DNA from: Clostridiales bacterium
Lineage (GTDB): Bacteria > Bacillota > Clostridia > Oscillospirales > CAG-382
Direction of reading: 5' to 3'
DNA length: 38,000 nucleotides
Assembly (NCBI GenBank): GCA_004553575.1
Contig: SFLA01000013.1
Span: forward strand, 1 to 38,000
The notes under the pieces were generated by a model, which worked only from the letters and a program-made list of their open reading frames with translations, had not been told where the DNA came from and made no database searches. Made by a program: the position numbers and the translations under genes. Positions 1 through 6,498 of this stretch are shown piece by piece. The stretch's first letter is position 1; each line of letters begins with the position of its first letter.

Positions 1-1524
1 CGAAACATACTTACATACGGGATAACCTATTACATCGGAAGCAACATCGATTACGGAAAGCAGTGTATACTCTTTTCCGTCGGACGAAACGTAAAAGCTG
101 ACCGCCGAAGGCGCCGCTATCCCGCTCATATGCTCGTTGCCGAACTCCATGTACAGACAACGCAGATCATTATATACGGCGCCCAGGTCAACGGTTATGC
201 GATAGCTGCCGTCATTCTCGGTATATTTCCTATAGAACGAATGCCATTCGGTTCCGAGAGACACACCTCCGTATACGCCGTCGGTAAGCTCGGTGCCGGA
301 AATATCCTGATAATCGAGCGTTCCTGAGCCGGTATACGCGGCAGTGGCGGTATAGCTGCAGCCGAGCGAGACCGTATCGTACCCGGAAGTCGGGTCGAAT
401 ACATCAATAAAGCAATCGTTAATATCGTCTTCCGTCAGCGTCGCCTTGGCGTATTTATATGTCAGATCATAAATCAGCCTGACTTCGGGAATATCGGATT
501 TATAACAGTTGTAATAGAAGAAAACTTCCTGGTAATACATTTTTACCGCGTTCATTGCACCGTATTCCGCTCCGTCGCGCAGATAGGTAAGATACCGGTT
601 GTAGTATTCCGCGCTGGAGGCGACAGAACCGGACGCCTCGACCTCGTTGCACATACCGTACTGTGCCGCTTTTGAAACCGCGGTCTGTATGCGCGTGGAT
701 TCGGCTTTTGAATTGAACATATAGTTCGGCTGGAGGCAGGCGGCGGTGAAGCCGTACTCCTTCCACCGGTTCCAGCCCTCGGCGTTATAATACGGAATCC
801 ATATTGAAGAATAGCCCTTTTCGGCAACATAGGAATTATACCCGGTAAGCAGAGCCTTTTCGGCGGGTGAAGAAGTCTCGATATACTCCTCGAACCAATA
901 AAAGCCGTAGAGGTTGAGATTCTCGTACCCCCCTGCCGTAAACCTTTCGATATAGTTATCTATCTGCCAACGGCAGACGGCGAGACGGTCGGCTTCTTTG
1001 GAAAAATCATAGGTCACACCGCCGATGGTTCCGAACCCCGTCTGGCCCTGAACGGGGTACAGCACGGTGAAGAAAATATCGGCCTTATATCCGTCCAGCC
1101 CGAGCTCCGCCGCGATATTACCCACGGCAGTGTTCAAAGCATCGAGATTATATCCGTCGCGGAAAAGATCGTCGAGATATGCCTCCCAATCGGAAGCTAT
1201 ACCCGGGTTGGAGCTGCTTTTGTACATTGCTCCCCCCGAAGGGCCGGTGGTTACGCAGGGCAGAAACAGAAATGAATCAAAAAAAGTGTCCCGCAGCACT
1301 CCGTCGGTATCGTAATACCCGACGTACGGTGATAAATCGGTCACCGTGTGCCTGCCGGACACCGCTCCGCTCTTCGCGAAGGTGTATGTAAGCATAACGT
1401 TATTGATTCCGCCGAGATCCTCCGGCATAAGCAGTCCGGCGGCGGAGGATTCCAAAGAAACGCACGTGCGTACCGCCGCGACCAGAACAACCGCAACGAT
1501 GATGAAGGAAAGAATTTTTTTCAT
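1..1524 (-). CDS. Secreted DUF4855 protein, partial (3' end beyond left edge)
   Basis: I read this frame by translating the minus strand from the ATG at 1524-1522; it stays open to base 1, giving 508 codons without a stop, so the C-terminus lies outside the window. The protein begins with Lys residues and a hydrophobic stretch (MKKILSFIIVAVVLVAAVR), a signal peptide or N-terminal anchor. The main part resembles the DUF4855 family of secreted clostridial and bacillar proteins: LTYTFAKSG, PYVGYYDTDG, DTFFDSFLFLPC, and later NLYGFYWFEE and SSIWIPYYNAEG. The C-terminal visible part (YRITVDLGAVYNDLRCLYME, SFYVSSDGKEY) looks like a discoidin-type, carbohydrate-binding beta-sandwich. A role on surface or extracellular polysaccharide is an inference; no catalytic residue is assignable. 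It is divergent from the lipid-kinase operon and has its own promoter at 1556-1584. Confidence 0.8.
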   Translation of the reverse strand, partial: MKKILSFIIVAVVLVAAVRTCVSLESSAAGLLMPEDLGGINNVMLTYTFAKSGAVSGRHTVTDLSPYVGYYDTDGVLRDTFFDSFLFLPCVTTGPSGGAMYKSSSNPGIASDWEAYLDDLFRDGYNLDALNTAVGNIAAELGLDGYKADIFFTVLYPVQGQTGFGTIGGVTYDFSKEADRLAVCRWQIDNYIERFTAGGYENLNLYGFYWFEEYIETSSPAEKALLTGYNSYVAEKGYSSIWIPYYNAEGWNRWKEYGFTAACLQPNYMFNSKAESTRIQTAVSKAAQYGMCNEVEASGSVASSAEYYNRYLTYLRDGAEYGAMNAVKMYYQEVFFYYNCYKSDIPEVRLIYDLTYKYAKATLTEDDINDCFIDVFDPTSGYDTVSLGCSYTATAAYTGSGTLDYQDISGTELTDGVYGGVSLGTEWHSFYRKYTENDGSYRITVDLGAVYNDLRCLYMEFGNEHMSGIAAPSAVSFYVSSDGKEYTLLSVIDVASDVIGYPVCKYVS

Positions 1525-1555
1525 CCAGACTACCCCATTTTCTCATTATGTTATG

Positions 1556-1584
1556 ATGATAACACATATGGCTGAATATTGCAA
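1556..1584 (-). promoter_or_regulatory. Sigma-A-type promoter for the DUF4855 gene
   Basis: Read on the minus strand, TTGCAA (1584-1579) is followed by a 17-nt spacer and TATCAT (1561-1556). It lies about 30 nt upstream of the ATG at 1524. The -35 hexamer is a palindrome and coincides with the -35 of the divergent plus-strand promoter. Confidence 0.5.
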
Positions 1585-1607
1585 TACCCATTTTTTTGTG
1601 GTACAAT
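1579..1607 (+). promoter_or_regulatory. Sigma-A-type promoter for the dagK-lepA-hemW genes
   Basis: TTGCAA (1579-1584), a 17-nt spacer and TACAAT (1602-1607) lie 27 nt ahead of the ATG at 1635. The following genes are close together (29-nt gap, then an 8-nt overlap), so this promoter probably drives all three. Confidence 0.6.
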
Positions 1608-1634
1608 ACATTGAACACTGACGGGAGGGACGAA

Positions 1635-2525
1635 ATGAACAAAAAAGCACTGCTCGTTGTGAATTTTCATTCCGGCACCGGAAAATCGCGTGAGGCACTG
1701 CCCGGTATTATTGAGATACTGTCCGATGCGGGCACCGAGGTTTCGGTTTACTCTACAAAAAACAAGCTTTCAACGATCCAAAAAGTAAAGAATTCGGCAA
1801 GCAGCTATGATTCGATAATCGCGGTAGGAGGTGACGGCACGCTTTCGGAGACAGTCAACGGAGTTATGCTGGCAGGGAGCGATGTCGCCGTCGGTTATGT
1901 TCCTGTAGGAAGCACCAACGATACCGCAAGGTCGCTCGGTTTACCGACAGATTTCATTGCCGCCGCAAAAATCATTGCAAAAGGAACCCCCAAAAAATAC
2001 GATATCGGAAGCTTCAACGACAGGTATTTCACGTATATTGCGGCGACCGGCGCGTTTACAAAAACATCCTATGCCACAAGTCAGTCGCTTAAGAATTCGT
2101 TAGGGCATCTCGCCTATGTGCTTGAAGGAATAAAATCGGTCGGAGAAATAGAAAAAATACGGATTTCCGGGATAACCGACGCGGGCAGTTTTTCGGGCGA
2201 ATACCTTTTCTGCTCCGTTTCAAACTCGACGAGCGTCGGCGGAATGATACACCTGAAATCCACGGAGGTAAAATTCGACGACGGGCTGTTCGAGCTGTGT
2301 CTTATAGCCGCGCCGCACAACCCCGCCGAGCTGGTCGCACTGCTGGGAGATCTTGTGCAGCAGAAGTTTGAAAACCGGCTGATATCGATACGTCATATAC
2401 GCAGTGCAACGATTACCCTTCCCCGTGCGTCGGGCTGGACGCTGGACGGAGAGGACGGGGGCGAGCAGAGCACCGTTAACTTTTCGGTACGCGAGGGCGC
2501 GTTGAATCTGCTTACAGAATGTTGA
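1635..2525 (+). CDS. Diacylglycerol/lipid kinase family protein
   Basis: A 296-residue member of the DAGK catalytic-domain family (YegS/DgkB-like), cytosolic enzymes that phosphorylate a membrane lipid with ATP. Visible motifs are the N-terminal VVNFHSGTGKS, the nucleotide-binding GGDGT at residues 65-69 followed by ETVNGV, and VPVGSTNDTARSLG further on. The C-terminal half with WTLDGEDG fits the family's beta-sandwich. The frame is open further upstream, but ATG 1635 is chosen because GGGAGG lies 6 nt upstream and the family N-terminus starts here. It leads a run with lepA and hemW, starting 29 nt before lepA. The exact lipid substrate cannot be told from sequence; diacylglycerol recycling during envelope synthesis is the usual role of DgkB in Firmicutes. 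Confidence 0.9.
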   Translation: MNKKALLVVNFHSGTGKSREALPGIIEILSDAGTEVSVYSTKNKLSTIQKVKNSASSYDSIIAVGGDGTLSETVNGVMLAGSDVAVGYVPVGSTNDTARSLGLPTDFIAAAKIIAKGTPKKYDIGSFNDRYFTYIAATGAFTKTSYATSQSLKNSLGHLAYVLEGIKSVGEIEKIRISGITDAGSFSGEYLFCSVSNSTSVGGMIHLKSTEVKFDDGLFELCLIAAPHNPAELVALLGDLVQQKFENRLISIRHIRSATITLPRASGWTLDGEDGGEQSTVNFSVREGALNLLTEC

Positions 2526-2554
2526 CCACATCCACGATACGGAGTAGAAAATAA

Positions 2555-4363
2555 ATGTACGAAATTGAAAAAATACGGAATTTCTCGATAATCGCACACA
2601 TCGACCACGGCAAAAGCACGCTTGCAGACCGTCTGCTTGAATTCACCGACGCGGTACCCGAGCGCGAGGTCGGAGAGCAGATGCTCGACAATATGGATGT
2701 CGAAAAGGAACGCGGGATAACGATAAAGGCGCGTGCGGTACGGTTCGATTACAATGCGGAAGACGGACAGACCTATTCCATGAACCTGATAGACACCCCG
2801 GGGCATGTCGATTTTACCTATGAGGTGTCAAGGTCGCTGAAGGCCTGCGAGGGAGCTCTGCTTATAGTTGACGCAACGCAGGGCATTCAGGCGCAGACGC
2901 TTGCCAACGCTTATCTCGCGATAGACAACGATCTCGAAATCGTTCCTGTAATAAACAAAATCGATCTTGCGTCGGCGAATCCCGCGGCGGCAAAGAAGGA
3001 GCTCGAGGAGATTATCGGTATACCCGCCGAGGACGCTCCGGAGATAAGCGCCAAGCTCGGCACCAACATCCGTGCGGTGCTCGAGCGGATAGTAAAGGAC
3101 GTCCCTGCACCGGAAGGCGACCCGGACGCTCCGCTGAAGGCGCTGATATTCGATTCGTATTACGACTCCTACAAAGGGGTCGTGGTGTTCTTCCGGGTTA
3201 AGGACGGTTCGGTAGGTGTCGGCGACAGAATAAAGATGTTCCACACGGGCGCGGTGTTCGACGCGGTGGAAGTCGGCACCATGTCCGCGTTTACGCTCGA
3301 AAAGCGCGACAGGCTGTACGCGGGCGAAGTCGGTTACCTTACCGCGAGTATTAAAAGCATTTCCGATACCATGGTCGGCGACACGATAACGACGGCAGAG
3401 GACGGCTGCGAGGAACCGCTGCCCGGATTCCGCCGCGCCGTACCTATGGTGTTCGCGGGGATATACCCGGCGGACGGCGCAAAATACGCAGATCTTAAGG
3501 ACGCGATAGAAAAGCTGCAGCTTAACGACGCTTCGCTGGTGTTCGAGCCGGAGACCTCTGCCGCGCTCGGGTTCGGGTTCCGGTGCGGATTTCTCGGACT
3601 GCTTCACATGGATGTTATCGAAGAACGGCTGGAGCGGGAATTCAATCTCGATCTTATAACGACGGCACCGAGCGTTATATATGAGGTGGTAAAACGCGGA
3701 GGCACGACGGTAATGATAGACAACCCGTCGGATTACCCGTCCGCAGATGAAATCGAGGAGACACGCGAACCGATAGTACGTGCATCGATAATCACTCCGC
3801 CCGAATATGTCGGTGCAGTCATGGAGCTGTGTCAGGACAGACGCGGCGAATTCATTGATATGAAGTATATCTACACGGACCGTGCCGAGCTTCACTATGA
3901 CATTCCGCTTAACGAGATTGTATATGATTTCTTCGATTCGCTAAAATCCCGCACGCGCGGGTATGCGTCGCTCGATTACGAACAGACAGGATACCGCCCG
4001 TCGAAGCTGGTTAAGCTGGATATACTGCTGAACGGTGACGTTATAGACGCGCTTTCGTTCATAGTCCACGCGGACAAGGCATATGCACGCGCACGTCGCA
4101 TATGTGAAAAGCTGAAGGACAATATACCGCGTCAGCTCTTTGAAATACCGGTCCAGGCCGCTATCGGCGGTAAGGTTATCGCTCGGGAAACCGTTAAGGC
4201 GATGCGAAAGGACGTGCTTGCAAAGTGCTACGGAGGAGATATAACCAGAAAGAAAAAGCTGCTTGAAAAGCAGAAGGAAGGCAAAAAGCGTATGCGCACC
4301 TTCGGAACCGTCGAGGTGCCTCAGGAGGCGTTTATGGCGGTGCTTAAGCTGGACGATGAGTAG
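2555..4363 (+). CDS. lepA: Elongation factor 4 (back-translocating GTPase LepA)
   Basis: 602 residues, the usual LepA length. It is a ribosome-associated translational GTPase. G-domain motifs are clear: AHIDHGKST (residues 14-22), the switch region GITIKA, DTPGHVDF and NKIDLA. The EF-G-like domains II and III follow, then the LepA-specific C-terminus with KKKLLEKQKEGKKRMR and a final VPQEAFMAVLK, the LepA signature. The ATG is at 2555, preceded by CGGAG. The last 8 nt overlap the start of hemW, which suggests translational coupling; the lepA-hemW order is common in Firmicutes. Confidence 0.98.
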   Translation: MYEIEKIRNFSIIAHIDHGKSTLADRLLEFTDAVPEREVGEQMLDNMDVEKERGITIKARAVRFDYNAEDGQTYSMNLIDTPGHVDFTYEVSRSLKACEGALLIVDATQGIQAQTLANAYLAIDNDLEIVPVINKIDLASANPAAAKKELEEIIGIPAEDAPEISAKLGTNIRAVLERIVKDVPAPEGDPDAPLKALIFDSYYDSYKGVVVFFRVKDGSVGVGDRIKMFHTGAVFDAVEVGTMSAFTLEKRDRLYAGEVGYLTASIKSISDTMVGDTITTAEDGCEEPLPGFRRAVPMVFAGIYPADGAKYADLKDAIEKLQLNDASLVFEPETSAALGFGFRCGFLGLLHMDVIEERLEREFNLDLITTAPSVIYEVVKRGGTTVMIDNPSDYPSADEIEETREPIVRASIITPPEYVGAVMELCQDRRGEFIDMKYIYTDRAELHYDIPLNEIVYDFFDSLKSRTRGYASLDYEQTGYRPSKLVKLDILLNGDVIDALSFIVHADKAYARARRICEKLKDNIPRQLFEIPVQAAIGGKVIARETVKAMRKDVLAKCYGGDITRKKKLLEKQKEGKKRMRTFGTVEVPQEAFMAVLKLDDE

Positions 4364-5387
4364 TCTGTACGTTCATATCCCCTTTTGCCTGCACAAATGC
4401 CCGTATTGCTCGTTCGTATCGAGAGACGGCTTCACCGAGGACGATCTCGATTTTGAATACGAACGCATAAAATACGATATTATGTACGCCGCGGCACTGC
4501 GGCCGACAGCCGAAACAATCTACTTCGGAGGCGGCACTCCGCCCGTTATGGGTCTTCCGAGGCTAACCGGTCTGGTATCCTACGCGCTGGAGGTTCATAA
4601 TGTACCGGAGGGCGCCGAGATTACCTGCGAGGTTAACCCGAAGACAGTGGACGCCGATTTCCTGCGCGGAATGAGAGATGCGGGCTTCAATCGTCTGTCG
4701 ATCGGAGTTCAGTCGCTCGACGACGGCACCCTTAAGCGTATCGGCAGGATACACGACGCCGCCGATGCGGCAAGGTGCGTATCCGACGCACACAAGGCCG
4801 GATTTGAAAACGTATCCTGCGATCTGATGTTCGCACTTCCCGGTCAGACTCTGCAGGATACGGAAAGAGATCTTAAAAAGCTTATTGCTCTCGGGCCGAA
4901 GCACATATCCGTTTATCCGCTTTCCATAGAACACGGAACGGAGTTTTACGCAAGCGGTGTAAAAAAAGCCGACGAGAACACGGAGTATGCAATGTACCGG
5001 CTTATATGCCGTACGCTCGCGGAGGCGGGATACCGTCATTACGAGATATCGAATTACGCGCTTCCCGGTTACGAATCCGCTCACAACATAAACTACTGGC
5101 ACGGCGGTGAATACATCGGCTGCGGCGAGGGCGGACACAGCTACGCCGCCGGGTATCGGTTCAATTACGCCGGATATATTGAAAGGATTACGCCGGAGGC
5201 AGCAGCGGAGGAAAGAATAATGCTCGGGCTGCGGCTTTCGGAGGGTATTGAAGCTACTCCGGAATTGGCAGGAAAAATAAAAAAATACATTGATCTCGGG
5301 TATGCCGGATATTCCGGCGGAAGGCTGTTCCTGACGGAAGACGGCTTCTGGATTTCAAACGCGATAATCGCCGATCTGCTTGCATAA
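4356..5387 (+). CDS. hemW: Radical SAM family heme chaperone HemW (HemN-like)
   Basis: 343 residues. The N-terminus SSLYVHIPFCLHKCPYCSF holds the radical SAM CxxxCxxC motif at Cys11, Cys15 and Cys18, followed by FGGGTP and a TIM-barrel core with NRLSIGVQS. HemW-type proteins bind heme and pass it to acceptor proteins; they are often annotated as oxygen-independent coproporphyrinogen oxidase, but the short form next to lepA is usually HemW. The start at 4356 overlaps the lepA stop by 8 nt and puts the iron-sulfur motif at the usual distance from the N-terminus; the frame is open much further upstream, but only inside lepA. No terminator was seen after the gene. Confidence 0.93.
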   Translation: MSSLYVHIPFCLHKCPYCSFVSRDGFTEDDLDFEYERIKYDIMYAAALRPTAETIYFGGGTPPVMGLPRLTGLVSYALEVHNVPEGAEITCEVNPKTVDADFLRGMRDAGFNRLSIGVQSLDDGTLKRIGRIHDAADAARCVSDAHKAGFENVSCDLMFALPGQTLQDTERDLKKLIALGPKHISVYPLSIEHGTEFYASGVKKADENTEYAMYRLICRTLAEAGYRHYEISNYALPGYESAHNINYWHGGEYIGCGEGGHSYAAGYRFNYAGYIERITPEAAAEERIMLGLRLSEGIEATPELAGKIKKYIDLGYAGYSGGRLFLTEDGFWISNAIIADLLA

Positions 5388-5428
5388 AACGGCATCTGCA
5401 GCGACGTGCACAAATCAGCCACCGCCTT

Positions 5429-5460
5429 TTTGTCGGATATGCACCAAAAATTGCGACAAA
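5429..5460. promoter_or_regulatory. Convergent pair of Spo0A-box-like sites
   Basis: TTTGTCGGA at 5429-5437 on the plus strand and TGCGACAAA at 5452-5460 (TTTGTCGCA on the minus strand) each match the known 0A box TTTGTCRAA in 8 of 9 positions. They form an inverted repeat (TTTGTCG/CGACAAA) with an 18-nt centre. They sit about 30-60 nt upstream of the -10 element of gtrA, where Spo0A acts on sigma-A promoters that lack a good -35. Binding is an inference. Confidence 0.4.
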
Positions 5461-5487
5461 TCCGAGATGAAATACCGGGGTACGGCA

Positions 5488-5496
5488 TGTTATAAT
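5488..5496 (+). promoter_or_regulatory. Extended -10 promoter for gtrA
   Basis: TGTTATAAT (TATAAT at 5491-5496 with the upstream TG). The expected -35 position (about 5468-5473) reads TGAAAT, a poor match, so an activator may be needed. The gtrA ATG is about 100 nt downstream. Confidence 0.5.
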
Positions 5497-5597
5497 GTAA
5501 GCGTGAGGAGAAGAAAGCGTTTTCACCCACTTCCCTTCCGCTTGGCGTGCCGAAATATGTCCCGTATCCGGGCAACCAAGCGGCGGAGGAAGAAAGA

Positions 5598-6038
5598 ATG
5601 AGAAAGTTGATTAATAAGGCGTGGCATCTTCTGTTCGGGACCGAAAAAGGCAAATATCTGGTTGTGGGCGCGCTTACGACGCTGGTGTCGTTTATTGCGT
5701 TCGCGCTGGCGTTCTATCTGTTTCATCTCAACGAAACGCTGTCAACGGTAGTGAAGAACGCGGCGGGAATCGCGTTTGCATACTATCCCAACCGCAGATG
5801 GGTCTTTGAAAGCGGCAACAAATCGGCTGCGGCGATTTCGAAAGAAAGCCTGCTGTTCTTTGTCACGAGAATCGTCGTGCTGCTGCTCGATATGGGTCTT
5901 ATGCAGTTCCTGCCCGGTCTGATCGGCTTTCTCCCGTATCACGAGCTTATCGCGTCGGTGATATCGACCGTGATATGCCTGATACTCAACTACGTCGCAA
6001 GCAAAATCTACATCTTTACGGGCAAGGAGAAAAAATGA
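5598..6038 (+). CDS. GtrA family membrane protein
   Basis: 146 residues with four predicted membrane segments (starting near LVVGALTTLVSFIAFALAFY, then around residues 50-65, 80-100 and 115-135) and the family motif AYYPNRRWVFES. GtrA-like proteins are small membrane proteins thought to help flip polyprenyl-linked sugars in cell-wall or teichoic-acid glycosylation. ATG 5598 has GGAGGAAG upstream and begins the conserved region (RKLINKAWHLLFGTEKGKYL); the frame could start 51 nt earlier but without an equal ribosome site. The stop TGA (6036-6038) overlaps the ATG of a 27-codon ORF that in turn overlaps terS. Confidence 0.88.
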   Translation: MRKLINKAWHLLFGTEKGKYLVVGALTTLVSFIAFALAFYLFHLNETLSTVVKNAAGIAFAYYPNRRWVFESGNKSAAAISKESLLFFVTRIVVLLLDMGLMQFLPGLIGFLPYHELIASVISTVICLILNYVASKIYIFTGKEKK

Positions 6039-6043
6039 CCCCG
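6030..6043 (+). repeat. Left copy of an imperfect 14-bp direct repeat flanking the phage cassette
   Basis: AAAAAATGACCCCG here matches AAAAAATCACCCCG at 15038-15051 in 13 of 14 positions. The right copy belongs to the engB terminator. Because AATCACCCCG stems also occur elsewhere in the window, this match alone is weak; its order relative to the 13-bp repeat is the same on both sides. Confidence 0.3.
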
Positions 6044-6118
6044 AAAAAATGCACAGCAGACAAGCTCCGCACGAAGCCGCTCCCTGCCGGCGGGAATTTC
6101 GCGCGAAGAACAAAATGA
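6035..6118 (+). CDS. 27-residue micro-ORF linking gtrA to terS
   Basis: The ATG (6035-6037) overlaps the gtrA stop as ATGA and has an ideal AAGGAG site 5 nt upstream (6024-6029). The stop TGA (6116-6118) overlaps the terS ATG (6115-6117), again as ATGA. The product (MTPKKCTADKLRTKPLPAGG then NFARRTK) is basic, with no recognisable domain. Its likely role, if real, is to carry ribosomes onto terS, which has no strong ribosome site of its own. It could instead be a relic of a gene cut by insertion of the phage cassette. Confidence 0.4.
   Translation: MTPKKCTADKLRTKPLPAGGNFARRTK
6079..6091 (+). repeat. Left copy of an exact 13-bp direct repeat (candidate attachment site)
   Basis: GCTCCCTGCCGGC occurs here and at 15122-15134, inside the 3' end of engB, bracketing the phage cassette. 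On the minus strand the left copy continues in frame as AGRERLRAELVCC, loosely similar to the EngB C-terminus AGREQLWQRIVACK, as if it were the remnant of an older engB 3' end. Confidence 0.4.
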
Positions 6119-6498
6119 ATACGAACAAACCGCCCTTCAAGGCGGTTTTTTCATGCCCTGAGGACTGCGAGAAGCGGATAAACGGGTATTTTGACGAATA
6201 TCTGCCGAACCATGAAGGCGAAGTGGCGGACATTGAAGCTCTGGCGGACTATCTGCGGATTACGCGCCGTGATGTATTCGATATGCTGGCCGACAGGAAG
6301 TATGCGCCCGCCGCGGCAAGAGCTATGAACAGAATAGCAAAAATAAAAAAACAGCTCGCATTTTCGGGTAAAATCCCGCCGGCTGTTTTTTCGTTTGACA
6401 TGAAGAACAACCACGAGTACAAGGACAGGCCGGAGAGCGACGCTCCGGCTCAAAGCACCGTGGTGTTCCGGGGGGAGACATACAAATGGGCGGACTGA
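6115..6498 (+). CDS. Phage terminase small subunit
   Basis: 127 residues. The layout matches small terminases that recognise phage DNA: an N-terminal basic/aromatic lead, CEKRINGYFDEY, a helix-turn-helix region (IEALADYLRITRRDVFDML), a central helix, and the C-terminal signature AVFSFDMKNNHEYKDR, equivalent to the family's 'IFsLKNNfGWkDk'. Small terminase forms an oligomer that loads DNA on the large subunit. ATG 6115 is chosen because it overlaps the stop of the upstream micro-ORF; a frame start at 6049 exists, but its extra residues do not look like the family. Two terminator-shaped hairpins lie inside the gene (6127-6151, 6346-6391). The end overlaps terL by 13 nt. Confidence 0.8.
   Translation: MNTNKPPFKAVFSCPEDCEKRINGYFDEYLPNHEGEVADIEALADYLRITRRDVFDMLADRKYAPAAARAMNRIAKIKKQLAFSGKIPPAVFSFDMKNNHEYKDRPESDAPAQSTVVFRGETYKWAD
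6127..6151 (+). terminator. Intrinsic terminator, probably of gtrA, inside the 5' end of terS
   Basis: AAACCGCC (6127-6134), a 6-nt loop and GGCGGTTT (6141-6148), with six T's ending at 6151. It starts 10 nt after the terS ATG. Ribosomes translating terS would prevent the hairpin from forming, so it could act as a translation-sensitive gate. Confidence 0.6.
6346..6391 (+). terminator. Second terminator-shaped hairpin inside terS
   Basis: AAAAAACAGC (6346-6355) pairs with GCTGTTTTTT (6382-6391), with an inner stem CGGG/CCCG (6365-6368/6375-6378) and a T-run. It encodes conserved terminase residues (PPAVFSF), so the T-rich arm may simply be coding. Activity as a terminator is uncertain. Confidence 0.3.

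Larger units (their letters stand above)
5388..5597. other. Intergenic region between hemW and gtrA (210 nt)
   Basis: No coding sequence is supported here. It holds an inverted pair of Spo0A-box-like sites (5429-5460) and an extended -10 element (5488-5496). I saw no convincing terminator for hemW. Confidence 0.6.

Noticed and set aside
2828..3895. Long open frame antisense to lepA (355 codons)
   Set aside because: It lies wholly within lepA, whose motifs are unmistakable. The antisense protein is Arg/Tyr/His-rich with no domain, and such frames arise from the codon usage of the sense gene.
6049..6114. Upstream start for the small terminase gene
   Set aside because: The added 22 residues are Arg/Cys-rich and unlike the family; the ATG at 6115 is coupled to the preceding micro-ORF stop.
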